DNA of 64,000 nt from Ktedonobacter racemifer DSM 44963 (lineage in GTDB: Bacteria > Chloroflexota > Ktedonobacteria > Ktedonobacterales > Ktedonobacteraceae): NCBI RefSeq assembly GCF_000178855.1, contig NZ_ADVG01000002.1, forward strand, positions 2,356,001 through 2,420,000, written 5' to 3'. Positions 44,301 through 53,068 of the stretch are shown in pieces. The translations under genes were made by a program, and so were the position numbers. Under the pieces are notes generated by a model that ran no database searches, was not told the origin of the DNA, and saw only the letters and a program-made list of their open reading frames with translations. Each line of letters starts with the position of its first letter. Position 1 is the first letter of the stretch.

Positions 44301-44360
44301 CCTACAATTTCCGTGAAGCGGGGAATAGAACAAACAGAGATACATTGAAGGAGAAGATAG

Positions 44361-44759
44361 ATGATGGCTAGCCTTAACCATCCTGCTAACCTGAAATATA
44401 CGAAGACCGATGAGTGGGTCCTTGTAGAGGGAGACCAGGCGACAATTGGTATTACGGACTATGCTCAGGATCAGCTTGGTGACATTGTGTACATCGAGCT
44501 GCCCTGGGATGGCGGCCAGACGCTTGGTAACGAAGAGAAGTTCGGTGATATTGAATCGGTCAAGGCGACCTCCGAGCTTGTGGCACCGCTCAGCGGCGAG
44601 GTGGTCTCCGCCAACCAAGAGTTGAAGGAGCGCCCAGAGCTGATCAACGATAACCCTTATGATGAGGGGTGGATGCTGAAGATCAAGCTTGCCAATACCG
44701 CGGAGCTGGACCAGTTGATGACTGCCGAGCAGTATTTGCAATACCTCGAAGGTAGATAA
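44361..44759 (+). CDS. gcvH: Glycine cleavage H protein (lipoyl carrier)
   Basis: Carries the aminomethyl group on a lipoyl arm between P, T and L proteins. 132 aa. The lipoylated lysine is K68 in GDIESVKATSEL; the family N terminus LKYTKTDEWV and IGITDYAQDQLGDIVYIELP are clear. AAGGAG is 9 bases before the ATG pair (44361/44364). Followed by a strong terminator. Confidence 0.97.
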   Translation: MMASLNHPANLKYTKTDEWVLVEGDQATIGITDYAQDQLGDIVYIELPWDGGQTLGNEEKFGDIESVKATSELVAPLSGEVVSANQELKERPELINDNPYDEGWMLKIKLANTAELDQLMTAEQYLQYLEGR

Positions 44760-44769
44760 TAACAAGAGA

Positions 44770-44817
44770 GAAAAAAGCCGCTGGGATGGGCGTTGCCCCA
44801 TCCCAGTGGCTTTTTTC
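44770..44817 (+). terminator. Rho-independent terminator after gcvH
   Basis: GAAAAAAGCC-GCTGGGATGGG / CCCATCCCAGTGGCTTTTTTC with a short loop and T6 run; about 10 bases past the stop. Confidence 0.92.
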
Positions 44818-44882
44818 TTGCTCGCTAATGAAGAAGGGCTATGTCCACTCATCCTTTTTGGCTATTCCGTTCGTCAATGCGA

Positions 44883-44888
44883 TATAAT
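44883..44888 (+). promoter_or_regulatory. Possible -10 box of the gcvPA-gcvPB unit
   Basis: TATAAT at 44883-44888, with TTGGCT 19 bases upstream as a poor -35 element. The preceding terminator supports separate transcription of gcvPA. Short inverted repeats (CCCCAGGGG, CAGGAGGCCTG) follow in the leader; no glycine riboswitch motif was seen. Confidence 0.35.
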
Positions 44889-45036
44889 ATGTTGTCTGCA
44901 TTGACCACTTCATCCCATTATAATAGATCAATTTTTAGTACTTTATGCGGGTCTCTGTGTACTCCCCAGGGGAGATGGCAGGAGGCCTGCCGATTATGGT
45001 TTGCAGAAGACCAAAGCCTTTAGAATCTCCAGGGAG

Positions 45037-46401
45037 ATGTTTAATTCAATGAGTTATGTGCCTAATACACCGGAAGAGCAGCAGGACATGCTGGAAAGCA
45101 TGGGCCTCTCTTCGATTGAAGACCTGCTGACTCCCGTTCCTGAAAATGTGCGCCTGGATCGTCCGCTCGATCTGCCGCAAGCCCTCTCAGAGCCAGACCT
45201 GCGACGCGTGATCACACGCATGGCGGCACGCAATAAGAGCCTCGACACTACCATTTCATTTTTGGGTGCGGGAACCTATGACCGGGCCATCCCCAGCGTG
45301 GTGCCACACCTACAGCGCCGCTCGGAGTTCGTCACGTCCTACACGCCCTATCAACCGGAAGTGAGCCAGGGCATCCTGCAGGCAACGTACGAATTCCAGA
45401 CCATGGTCTGCCAGATCACCGGCATGGACATCGCCAACGCCTCGCTCTATGATGGCGCGACAGCCATGATTGAGGCGGTCTTCGTGGCCCTTGGCCCCGG
45501 TGGACGCGGCGAGGTCGTCATATCGACCGGTGTAGATCCCCAGTATCGCCGGGTGTTGCAGACCTATGCCTTCGCGCGCGGCTTTACGGTACGCGAGGTT
45601 GCAACTCAGGATGGCGTCACCTCCCTTGACGAGCTGGACGCGGCAGTGACGCCCTCGACTTCGGCGGTCATCATTCAGCAGCCGAACTTCTTTGGCTGTG
45701 TTGAGGACGCGCACGCAATTGAGGCCATCGTGCACAAGGGCAAGGGTCTCTTTATTACGACCATTACCGAGCCGGCCTCGCTGGGTATCCTGGCAACTCC
45801 TGGAGAATACAATGCCGATATCGTCGTGGGTGAGCTGATGAGCTTTGGTAATCCCATGAGCTATGGCGCACCGGCCCTGGGCTTTATGGCCGCCAAGCAG
45901 AAGTTTATGCGCCTGCTTCCTGGTCGCCTGGTTGGCCAGACGGTGGAAGAGGGTGGTCATAAGCAGACCGGCTATGTGCTTACCCTGCAGACGCGTGAGC
46001 AGCATATTCGTCGCGAGCGTGCCACTTCAAATATCTGCACCAATCAGTCGCTGCTGGCGATTGGCGCGACGATCTACATGGCCGCGATTGGCAAGCAGGG
46101 CTTCCGTGAACTGGGTGAGTTATGCCTGCGCAAGGCGCATTACGCCTTCCGACAGATCACTTCAGTATCCGGCTTTGAGCCTGTTTTCCATAATCCATTT
46201 TATGACGAATTTGTAGTTAAGTCCCCCATTCCAGTCGCGAAACTGCAGCAGAAGCTGGCCCAGGCCGACATCATTGGCGGCTATGCCCTGGAAGAACACT
46301 ATCCCGAGTTGAAGGATTGTCTGCTCTTCTGCGTCACGGAGACCCGTACCCGGCAGGAGATCGACACCCTGGTGTCTGTGTTGAAGGAGGTGCAGGCATG
46401 A
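45037..46401 (+). CDS. gcvPA: Glycine decarboxylase P subunit 1
   Basis: N-terminal half of the split PLP-dependent glycine dehydrogenase; forms a complex with GcvPB. About 454 aa. Motifs: SYVPNTPEEQQDMLESMGL, FLGAGTYDRAIPSVV, EFVTSYTPYQPEVSQGILQA, ASLYDGATAMIEA and ATSNICTNQSLLAI. The start is ATG 45037 or, better spaced from AGGGAG, 45049. The gene ends with TGA overlapping the gcvPB ATG (ATGA), so translation is coupled. Confidence 0.96.
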   Translation: MFNSMSYVPNTPEEQQDMLESMGLSSIEDLLTPVPENVRLDRPLDLPQALSEPDLRRVITRMAARNKSLDTTISFLGAGTYDRAIPSVVPHLQRRSEFVTSYTPYQPEVSQGILQATYEFQTMVCQITGMDIANASLYDGATAMIEAVFVALGPGGRGEVVISTGVDPQYRRVLQTYAFARGFTVREVATQDGVTSLDELDAAVTPSTSAVIIQQPNFFGCVEDAHAIEAIVHKGKGLFITTITEPASLGILATPGEYNADIVVGELMSFGNPMSYGAPALGFMAAKQKFMRLLPGRLVGQTVEEGGHKQTGYVLTLQTREQHIRRERATSNICTNQSLLAIGATIYMAAIGKQGFRELGELCLRKAHYAFRQITSVSGFEPVFHNPFYDEFVVKSPIPVAKLQQKLAQADIIGGYALEEHYPELKDCLLFCVTETRTRQEIDTLVSVLKEVQA

Positions 46402-47888
46402 GCGTTGAGACATTAATTTTTGAGAAGGGCGCGCCAGGACGCCGCGCCGCGAATATGCCTGCGTTCGACATCCCCATGGAGTCGCTGGACGAGCTTCTGC
46501 CCGCAGACATGCGGCGCAAGGAAGAGGCTCCCCTGCCCGAGGTGAGCGAGATCGAGGTGGTACGCCATTATACGCATCTCTCGCAGCGCAACTTTGGCGT
46601 CGATAGCGGCTTCTACCCGCTCGGCTCTTGCACCATGAAGTATAACCCCAAGATCAACGAGGACATGGCGGGCCTGCCGGGCTTCGCACATATTCACCCC
46701 TTGCAGCCCGATGAGACGGTGCAGGGCGCGATTCAGGTTGTGTATGAACTGGAACGCTACCTGGCGGAGATCTCGGGCATGATCCGCGTCACCTTGCAGC
46801 CCTCGGCGGGCGCACATGGCGAGCTGACCGGCCTGATGCTCATCAAGGCCTATCACCAGAGCCGGGACGAGGGAGAACGCAACCTGGTCCTGATCCCAGA
46901 TAACGCACATGGCACCAATCCTGCTAGCGCGACCCTGGCTGATTACAAGGTCGTCGAGGTCAAGACCAATCCCGAGACGGGCGGCGTGGATCTGGAGCAC
47001 CTGCATAAACTCTTGCAGCAGCATGGTAAGAGCGTCGCAGCCATCATGCTGACCAACCCCAACACGCTGGGCCTCTTTGACTCCAACATTCTGGAGGTCG
47101 CGCGCCAGATTCACGAGGTTGGCGGGCAGCTCTATTATGATGGCGCTAACGCCAATGCTGTCATGGGCATCACGCGCCCAGGCGATATGGGCTTTGACGT
47201 CGTACACTTCAACCTGCACAAGACATGCAGCACTCCGCATGGCGGTGGCGGTCCAGGTGCCGGTCCCATCGGCGTCAAGGGGCATCTCGTGCCCTTCCTG
47301 CCGGGTCCCTTGCCCATGAAGAACGAAGACGGCAGCTACTCCTGGGAGGATGCAGGCCCCCAGTCCATCGGCAAGGTACGTGCCAATCTGGGTAACTTCG
47401 GTGTCCTGGTGCGGGCGTACACCTACATTCGCTACAACGGACCCGATGGCCTGCGCCATGTCTCGGAGAGCGCCATTCTCAACGCCAACTATGTCAAGCA
47501 TAGCCTCTCAGAGGACTATGAGATCGCCTATCCGCTCATCTGCCAGCACGAGTTTGTGGCCACGGCCCGCAAGCAGAAGCAAGAGGCCGGTGTGACCGCG
47601 ACAGATGTCGCCAAACGCCTGCTCGACTTCGGTATGTACGCCCCCACGACCTACTTCCCGCTGATCGTCCCCGAGGCTCTCATGATCGAGCCGACCGAGA
47701 CCGAGACGCGAGAGACGCTAGATAGCTTTATCGCCGTCATGAAGCAGATCGCGGAAGAGACGCGCACAGAGCCAGAGGTTGTGAAGACCGCGCCACACAC
47801 CACGGTGATTGGCCGCCTGGACCAGGCCCTGGCCGCGCGCAAGCCGAACCTGCGCTGGATGCCCGGGCAGGAGATTACACACTCATAA
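46398..47888 (+). CDS. gcvPB: Glycine decarboxylase P subunit 2
   Basis: C-terminal half of glycine dehydrogenase, carrying the PLP lysine K275 in FNLHKTCSTPHGGGGPG. 496 aa. Also SGFYPLGSCTMKYNPK, LQPSAGAHGELTGL and LPDNAHGTNPASAT-type DNAHGTNPASA. Overlaps gcvPA by 4 bp; GGAGG lies 10 bases upstream. The stop codon sits inside the left arm of a long hairpin. Confidence 0.97.
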   Translation: MSVETLIFEKGAPGRRAANMPAFDIPMESLDELLPADMRRKEEAPLPEVSEIEVVRHYTHLSQRNFGVDSGFYPLGSCTMKYNPKINEDMAGLPGFAHIHPLQPDETVQGAIQVVYELERYLAEISGMIRVTLQPSAGAHGELTGLMLIKAYHQSRDEGERNLVLIPDNAHGTNPASATLADYKVVEVKTNPETGGVDLEHLHKLLQQHGKSVAAIMLTNPNTLGLFDSNILEVARQIHEVGGQLYYDGANANAVMGITRPGDMGFDVVHFNLHKTCSTPHGGGGPGAGPIGVKGHLVPFLPGPLPMKNEDGSYSWEDAGPQSIGKVRANLGNFGVLVRAYTYIRYNGPDGLRHVSESAILNANYVKHSLSEDYEIAYPLICQHEFVATARKQKQEAGVTATDVAKRLLDFGMYAPTTYFPLIVPEALMIEPTETETRETLDSFIAVMKQIAEETRTEPEVVKTAPHTTVIGRLDQALAARKPNLRWMPGQEITHS

Positions 47889-47957
47889 AAAAAATATCGG
47901 AAACATTGATGCGCCGCTGACGTGGCGCATCAATGTTTCCGATATTTTTTTATGAGT
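47881..47957. terminator. Bidirectional terminator covering two stop codons
   Basis: Arms 47881-47915 and 47924-47957 (34-35 bp) with A8/T7 runs on the outside. The left arm contains the gcvPB stop (47886) and the right arm the rlmA stop (47950); both genes end in ACTCATAA by symmetry. Confidence 0.92.
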
Positions 47958-48822
47958 ACTTTTGGAGGAGGAGGCAGTGGAATTGGATGTCGCAGGGGCG
48001 GGAGTCGATGGTGGAGAGGTGTTGCTCGATGCTCTCGGTCATGTGCCAGTAGTTGGGGGTCATGCGGACGAGCTGGCGCAGGGAGTCTTGATCGAGGGTG
48101 AGCTGATAGGCAAGCTCGCGCTGTTCCAGTAGAGTGAAGTCGGCCGCGAATTGCTCCAGGATGTGTTGTTGCTTCTGTTCCTCGATATTGAGCAGGCCAA
48201 GCTCGGCGCGTACCTGGGAGAGGTGGTGTGGGCCAGGGATGACTATAAGCAGGAGACCATCGGGGGCGAGGACGCGGGCATACTCGGGGGCATTGCGAGG
48301 AGCGAAGATATTGAGCATAACCTGAATGCTGGCGTCGACGAGAACGAGGCGCTCCCACAGGCTGGCGACGATAAATTGGGCATCTGGGTATGACTTCGCG
48401 GCCATGCGGATGGCCTCTTTGGAGAGGTCGAGTCCGAGCGCGCAGAGGGACTGGCTGGGAATGGTGGGTGGTAGCTGGTGAAGGATGGAGCCTAGATAGT
48501 AACCGTTTCCGCAACCTGCATCGAGAATAGTGAGAGGAGAGGTCTGCTCTACCGACCTCTTGTGAAGGTGGGCCGCCAGCAGGTCCGTTAGTGTCTGTGC
48601 CAGTGGAGCATAGTAGTCTCGCTCCAGGAAGGCCCGCCTCGCCTTTAGCATCTCCTTTGTATCTCCCCCACTTGCCTGCTTGCGTAACAGAGAGACATAA
48701 CCCTCGCGCGCGATATCGAAGGAGTGGGCGTGTTCGCAGCGCAAGGTTTTCTCCTCGGCGTGGAGTGGGTCGCCACAGATTGGGCAGGTGAGTAGAGCCA
48801 GGGCGCAGGTATGGATGGGCAA
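47950..48822 (-). CDS. rlmA: 23S rRNA (guanine-N1)-methyltransferase RlmA-like
   Basis: SAM-dependent methyltransferase, 290 aa. N-terminal zinc site LTCPICGDPLHAEEKTLRCE with AHSFDIAREGYVSLL, typical of RlmA(I)/(II), which methylates G745/G748 of 23S rRNA. SAM site LDAGCGNGYYLGSIL, then GLDLSKEAIRMAAK. Start is TTG at 48822, with AGGAGG 7 bases upstream. In some bacteria this enzyme gives macrolide resistance, which cannot be judged here. Confidence 0.9.
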   Translation of the reverse strand: MPIHTCALALLTCPICGDPLHAEEKTLRCEHAHSFDIAREGYVSLLRKQASGGDTKEMLKARRAFLERDYYAPLAQTLTDLLAAHLHKRSVEQTSPLTILDAGCGNGYYLGSILHQLPPTIPSQSLCALGLDLSKEAIRMAAKSYPDAQFIVASLWERLVLVDASIQVMLNIFAPRNAPEYARVLAPDGLLLIVIPGPHHLSQVRAELGLLNIEEQKQQHILEQFAADFTLLEQRELAYQLTLDQDSLRQLVRMTPNYWHMTESIEQHLSTIDSRPCDIQFHCLLLQKYS

Positions 48823-48919
48823 GTGGGTTCCTCCTAGAGTGTTTAGGCTTTAGGGTACGCCTTTATTTTCCTTTCTGCAAGGCCCCGACATAATGGAAGC
48901 CACTGTACTCTTCTGAGAT

Positions 48920-49114
48920 TTATTTCGTGCGGCGTGCTTGATCGAGAAAAGCTAATGCAAAGAGGATAGTGACAGTACCAATTACGAGATATGCAACCCT
49001 TCTTTCAAAAAAAGCAAAAGCAATGAACCATGCCAGGCTTGTCAGAAAACATACCATAGCTGAAACATAAGGATTTTTGAAGAACTGCCGCAATATTTGG
49101 ACCAGGCTTGACAT
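48920..49114 (-). CDS. Small two-helix membrane protein
   Basis: 64 aa: helices at about 17-34 and 40-55, with basic ends. AAGGAAGG is 8 bases before the ATG, a good site. No family recognised. Confidence 0.6.
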   Translation of the reverse strand: MSSLVQILRQFFKNPYVSAMVCFLTSLAWFIAFAFFERRVAYLVIGTVTILFALAFLDQARRTK

Positions 49115-49420
49115 AAGAATCGCCTTCCTTTTACAAACTATAGTCAGTCTTGATCATTTTTGAGATTACCTAAAGCTATGAACGCCTGTGTTGTGGCAAA
49201 ATCAAACAAGACGGGCTAAGTGAATAAGTATAGTAACACAAGGAATTCGTGTCAAAAAGCGTTTTTTTGTTCTTCATGAGAAATACCTCTGCATTATCGA
49301 AGTGGTCCCATGATTATGTATCGAAAAAGGCCAGCAGAGATCGGGTATGTTAGAATAGGGCAGGGTAGGGTAGCTGGGTGCATATGTTGAGATTATTTTA
49401 TATCTGGGGGAGAAGAAGGC
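49115..49420. other. Divergent gap, nothing recognised
   Basis: AT-rich upstream sequence of the small membrane protein and the FAD oxidoreductase; no clear promoter or repeat. Confidence 0.4.
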
Positions 49421-50683
49421 ATGGAATACGCGGTCCTTGGCGGCGGGGCGCTGGGTTTGATGGCGGCGTACCGCCTGGTAGAGGCAGGGCATACGGTAAT
49501 GCTCTTTGAGAAGGAGCCGATGGCGGGTGGCCTGGCGGCGGGCTTTCGTGTTGGCGAGGCATGGCTGGATAAGTTCTATCATCATATCTTTCGCTCGGAC
49601 ACCACGGCCATTCGTGCCATAGAAGAGTTGGGGCTGGGTGAGCGGCTGGAGTGGCAGCGCCCTCGCACGGTCAGCCTGGTCGACGGGAAGCTTGAGCAGC
49701 TGGATTCGCCCTTGACGCTGCTAAGGTTCAAGCCCTGGCGCCTGGATGAGCGCCTGCGCGTCGGCGCGGTCCTGGCCTTTTTGAAGGTCGCGCCGCCCGC
49801 GTGGTTTGAGGGGAAGACAGCCACGACCTGGTTGCGTAAATGGATGGGGAAGCGTCCCTACGAGGTCCTCTTTGAGCCACTGTTTAGCGGGAAATTTGGC
49901 GAGCTACGCGATGAGATCGCCCTGCCCTGGATCTGGGCGCGCCTGCATGATCGCACGACGCAACTGGGGTATTTACGCGGTGGATTCCAGTTGCTCTATG
50001 ATCGCCTGGTCGAGCGCATTCAAGAGCGCGGGGGCAAGCTGCTCTTTGGCACCACCGTGGAAGAGGTGAAGCACGAGGGGGAGCGCTGGCAGGTGCGCAC
50101 CGACCAGGGAAACTGGGAGTTTGACGAGGTCATCTCGACGCTGCCGACGCGCCTGACCTGTCGCCTGGTTCCAGAGTTACCTGAGGATTACCGGCGTCAG
50201 TATGACTGGGGACAGGCCTATGGCGCACATTGCCTCATCCTGGGTCTGGATCGGCCTTTGACCGATAGCTACTGGATCAACGTCTGTGATCCGGGCTATC
50301 CCTTCATGGCCCTGGTCGAGCATACCAATTATCGCGCACCCGAGGAGTATGGTGGGCGACACCTGATCTACCTGGGGAATTATCGCCCCATGAATGATGC
50401 CCTCTTTACGCAGAGTAAAGAAGAGGTATTACAGGAATTTCTGCCGCATGTAAAGCGCATCCAGCCTGATTTTGATCCCAGCTGGGTCACGGAGAGCTGG
50501 ATGTTCCACGCGCCCTTCGCGCAGCCTATTGTCACCGTCGATTACCGCGAGCATATTCCGCCGCTGCAAACGCCGCTAGCGGGGCTGTGGATGGCGAATA
50601 TGTTCCAGGTCTATCCCCATGACCGGGGGCAGAACTACTCGCTTGAGCTAGCCGAGCGTTTGATAAAACAAGTTTTAAAGTAA
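49421..50683 (+). CDS. FAD-dependent oxidoreductase (UDP-galactopyranose mutase / phytoene desaturase-like)
   Basis: 420 aa flavoprotein. FAD-binding site YAVLGGGALGLMAAYRLVEAGH with the acidic MLFEKEPMAGGLAAGF; an amine-oxidase-like fold follows, with FYHHIFRSDTTA and RGGFQLLYDRLVE, and the C-terminal GLWMANMFQVYPHDRG. Members of this group include UDP-galactopyranose mutases and protoporphyrinogen oxidase-like enzymes; the substrate is unknown. GAAGAAGG precedes the ATG. Confidence 0.83.
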   Translation: MEYAVLGGGALGLMAAYRLVEAGHTVMLFEKEPMAGGLAAGFRVGEAWLDKFYHHIFRSDTTAIRAIEELGLGERLEWQRPRTVSLVDGKLEQLDSPLTLLRFKPWRLDERLRVGAVLAFLKVAPPAWFEGKTATTWLRKWMGKRPYEVLFEPLFSGKFGELRDEIALPWIWARLHDRTTQLGYLRGGFQLLYDRLVERIQERGGKLLFGTTVEEVKHEGERWQVRTDQGNWEFDEVISTLPTRLTCRLVPELPEDYRRQYDWGQAYGAHCLILGLDRPLTDSYWINVCDPGYPFMALVEHTNYRAPEEYGGRHLIYLGNYRPMNDALFTQSKEEVLQEFLPHVKRIQPDFDPSWVTESWMFHAPFAQPIVTVDYREHIPPLQTPLAGLWMANMFQVYPHDRGQNYSLELAERLIKQVLK

Positions 50684-50706
50684 TAAAATGCGCATTGAGA
50701 ACACTC

Positions 50707-51040
50707 CTACACAAATTCGACCAGGCGATGGATGCTGCCGCGTACCGGGACGCGCTCAAACCGACGGTCCTGGGGGATGATGCGCATTGGCATACCATGC
50801 GCCGGGTCCAGGTTGCTGCCCTTCGGCTCAATCCTGGCATTCGGCACGACAGCAAGACGGTAACGCTGAAGCAGCATCGCCAGCACCACTTTCATCTCCT
50901 GTAACGCGAATTCTGCTCCGATACATCTGTGTAGCCCGGCGGCGAACGGCAGATACTCGTACGGAGTTCGGCTGAGTGTTGCCCAGCGTTCCGGCTTGAA
51001 GCGGTCTGGCTCCTCATACAGCTCCGGCAAGCGGTGTGTA
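50707..51040 (-). pseudogene. Cytochrome P450 C-terminal fragment
   Basis: About 110 codons of a P450 3' end: HRLPELYEEPDRFKPERW, heme-binding LPFAAGLHRCIGAEFALQEM (FxxGxxxCxG with the heme cysteine) and the C-terminal tail. The N-terminal three quarters are missing; the frame upstream (51041 on) runs into the MarR fragment on the opposite strand. A deletion or rearrangement joined the two remnants. Confidence 0.88.
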
Positions 51041-51914
51041 ATGCTCAACCGGTTAGAGGAGGCCGAACTCGTGCGCCGGGAGCGTGACCCCAACGATGGC
51101 CGCAGAGTCATCGTCCAACTCGAAAGAGGCAAGGACGAAATACACAAAATTGGCCCCATTTTTGATTCTCTTGGGAGAGCATGGGATGAACTGGCATCGG
51201 ACTACGACGATGAGCAGATCGCCTTCCTCCTGGAGTTTCTTAAGCGCAGCAACGTGCTCTCCAGGAAGGAAATTAACCGCTTGCAAGAGGCGCCATCGAG
51301 CGAGGGGGAAATCTTCTCCGCTCCACTCTTAGATCTCAAGAGTGCCCGACTCGTTGTCTCCTCCGGGGTCTCCCGGCTGACCTTGCGTGCGATCGAAGGA
51401 ATGGCCGAACTCTACCAGTCTCGCTTCGAGGGACCAGCGCCAGACGTAAAGGCCAAAGACGGGGTGGTCAACTATCCGCTATCCCCGCCGTCTCTTGGGT
51501 CTGAGTGGGCTGCAGCACGCGGCAGAGGTCATGCTCAACAAAAACATCCCCTGGCAGATTATGATCCAGGGCGGAGCATCAGAGGTCACCGCCGAACTGA
51601 GCGGCCTCAATCTCGCCGGGTTGGAGGTCAAGAAGGGAGCCAGCACAATCCGCCTGGAGCTTCCCACGCCCTCTAGCGTGGTTCCCATACGCATCAGTGG
51701 AGGAGCATCAGAGATCATCGTTCGACAGCCTGTAGGCGTCGCCGCACGAGCGCATCTCAAAGGCTGGGTCTCCGCATTCGTCTTCGATGATCAAACCTAC
51801 AGCGATATGGGCAACAACGTGTGGTTGCAAAGCTCTGACTTTGAGCCGTCTGCCCCGTATTACGACATCGAAGTCGCAAGTTCTGCCAGCATGGTCACCA
51901 TCACCCCTGCTTGA
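51041..51914 (+). pseudogene. Truncated MarR-type regulator with C-terminal beta-rich domain, frameshifted
   Basis: Begins abruptly in the wing of a MarR HTH (MLNRLEEAELVRRERDPNDG RRV) without the first helices, then the helical end (LLEFLKRSNVLSRKEINRL). A second frame at 51495-51914 carries the beta-rich part: QIMIQGGASEVTAELSGLNL, GASTIRLELPTPS and ISGGASEIIVRQP, like a LiaF/toastrack-type domain. A one-base shift near 51475 separates them. Both the missing N terminus and the shift mark a broken gene. Confidence 0.75.
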
Positions 51915-51944
51915 CGGGAGGAGACGGACCCCCTTTTTAAGGGA

Positions 51945-52003
51945 GGCCCAGGATATACGTAAAAATCTATTACTCTAAGTGATTTTTACGTATATCCTGG
52001 GCC
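51945..52003. repeat. Hairpin (23-bp perfect arms)
   Basis: Arms 51945-51967 and 51981-52003 around a 13-base loop. Follows the MarR remnant. Confidence 0.8.
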
Positions 52004-52222
52004 TATCTCATTCCGTGTTCACTATAACCTGATATATTTGTGTCAAAACTCATCTCAGCCATCAACGTCTCATCATTCGAGGCTTACTTTGCCTCTGGTG
52101 ACAGCAAACCCCTTTATGGGCGCCGCAAGCACTCAAGGGAGCGAGGGGAGCAATTGGCTATGACACGGCCTCTCAAGCCGGGATCAATTTGATCGATATA
52201 TACTAAACAAGGGCATTTCCTC

Positions 52223-52251
52223 TTGTCAAATAGCAAGAGGTATGCTATACT
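52223..52251 (+). promoter_or_regulatory. Promoter of the tRNA-Pro unit
   Basis: TTGTCA (52223-52228), 17-base spacer, TATACT (52246-52251). Transcription would start near 52258, about 180 bases before the tRNA. Confidence 0.75.
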
Positions 52252-52257
52252 AGCCCA

Positions 52258-52439
52258 TGAGCAGTATTAAAAATCTCACCAATCCGAGGGATTGGGAAGA
52301 AAAGGGAAACTGCCGGTTTCGTAGGGTAGAACTTCGTAGTCGGATAGAGGTATTCGTCTAGTGGTCGAGCCTGGAAATTGAGTAGGATTGCTCAGTACGG
52401 ATAAGTGCGGTGCGATAAAGCATTTGCATGGAAGACTTT
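52258..52439 (+). ncRNA. Structured leader RNA upstream of tRNA-Pro
   Basis: About 180 nt between a strong promoter and the tRNA. Visible stems: CCAATCC-GAG-GGATTGG and GAAAC-TGCCG-GTTTC. No ORF and no match to a known RNA class that I recognise (not 6S, RNase P, tmRNA or SRP RNA). Confidence 0.45.
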
Positions 52440-52516
52440 CGGGGTGTGGCGCAGTCGGCTAGCGCGCAGCGTTCGGGACGCTGAGGTCGGAGGTTCAAGT
52501 CCTCTCACCCCGACCA
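52440..52516 (+). tRNA. tRNA-Pro (anticodon CGG), CCA encoded
   Basis: 77 nt: acceptor CGGGGTG/CACCCCG, D arm GCGC...GCGC, anticodon stem CAGCG/CGCTG with loop TTCGGGA (anticodon CGG), variable GAGGTC, T arm GGAGG-TTCAAGT-CCTCT, discriminator A then CCA. Confidence 0.97.
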
Positions 52517-52520
52517 GGTA

Positions 52521-52630
52521 AGGCACATACTCTTCCCTCTTTTTCAAGGGGAGTGAAGGAACTATCGATGAATTGGATCGATGTTATAAAAGACATTCCT
52601 TCAGCCGTAAGAGTATGTGCCTCTTTTTTT
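52521..52630 (+). terminator. Long-range terminator of the tRNA-Pro transcript
   Basis: AGGCACATACTCTT (about 52520) pairs with AAGAGTATGTGCCT (about 52608) followed by CTTTTTTT. The roughly 75-base interior contains further stems (GAAGGAA...TTCCTTC and ATCGAT...ATCGAT). Confidence 0.75.
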
Positions 52631-52649
52631 GCAGGCACGCCTTCTTATT

Positions 52650-52717
52650 CGGAAACCAACGTCGCTCTCGCGACTAGCGCTTCCCCCATTCGGGGACAAG
52701 CGCGCTCAGGTTTCCGG
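52650..52717. repeat. GAAAACC palindrome family, copy with CCCCATTCGGGG module
   Basis: CGGAAACC ... GGTTTCCG ends; inner ACTAGCGCTTC, then CCCCCATTCGGGG and ACAAGCGCGCTCAG. The module splits the GCGCTTCGCGCTCAG seen intact at 36920. Confidence 0.75.
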
Positions 52718-53068
52718 GTAGGCACTAAGGAGTTTTCTTAGCATGCGGGTTTACAGGTTGCGTACAACGCTCTCCCCATCTCAGGATGGCCCAGTGAGCT
52801 TTATAAGCCCTCCTCCCTCTTCACTAGATATGTTGCGCGGGCAACATAAATCTGGGGGAAAGCACGCAACGACTCCTGCATGGCCTGGCCTTCCTGGACA
52901 TGCAAGATTTCTCCACCCTTATCCGCTTAGTCGTCACAGGCGGCAGTAGAAGCGTAGGGCCTGGAAGCCAAATTTATTATTCCAATATATTGCTTCCAAT
53001 ATTCCTTGCGCCTCTTCCTCGCTGTCTGTGTTTGTGTCGGCTCTGACAGAGAGGAAAGGATGTCATTC
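52718..53068. other. Intergenic stretch before the HNH gene
   Basis: No convincing gene; in-frame starts at 53006 lack a ribosome binding site. Confidence 0.4.

Noticed and set aside
44890..45036. Glycine riboswitch before gcvPA
   Set aside because: The leader has short inverted repeats but lacks the conserved glycine-aptamer motifs.
52553..52741. 62-codon frame after tRNA-Pro
   Set aside because: It spans the terminator stem and its T-run and continues into the palindrome; it has no recognisable protein features.
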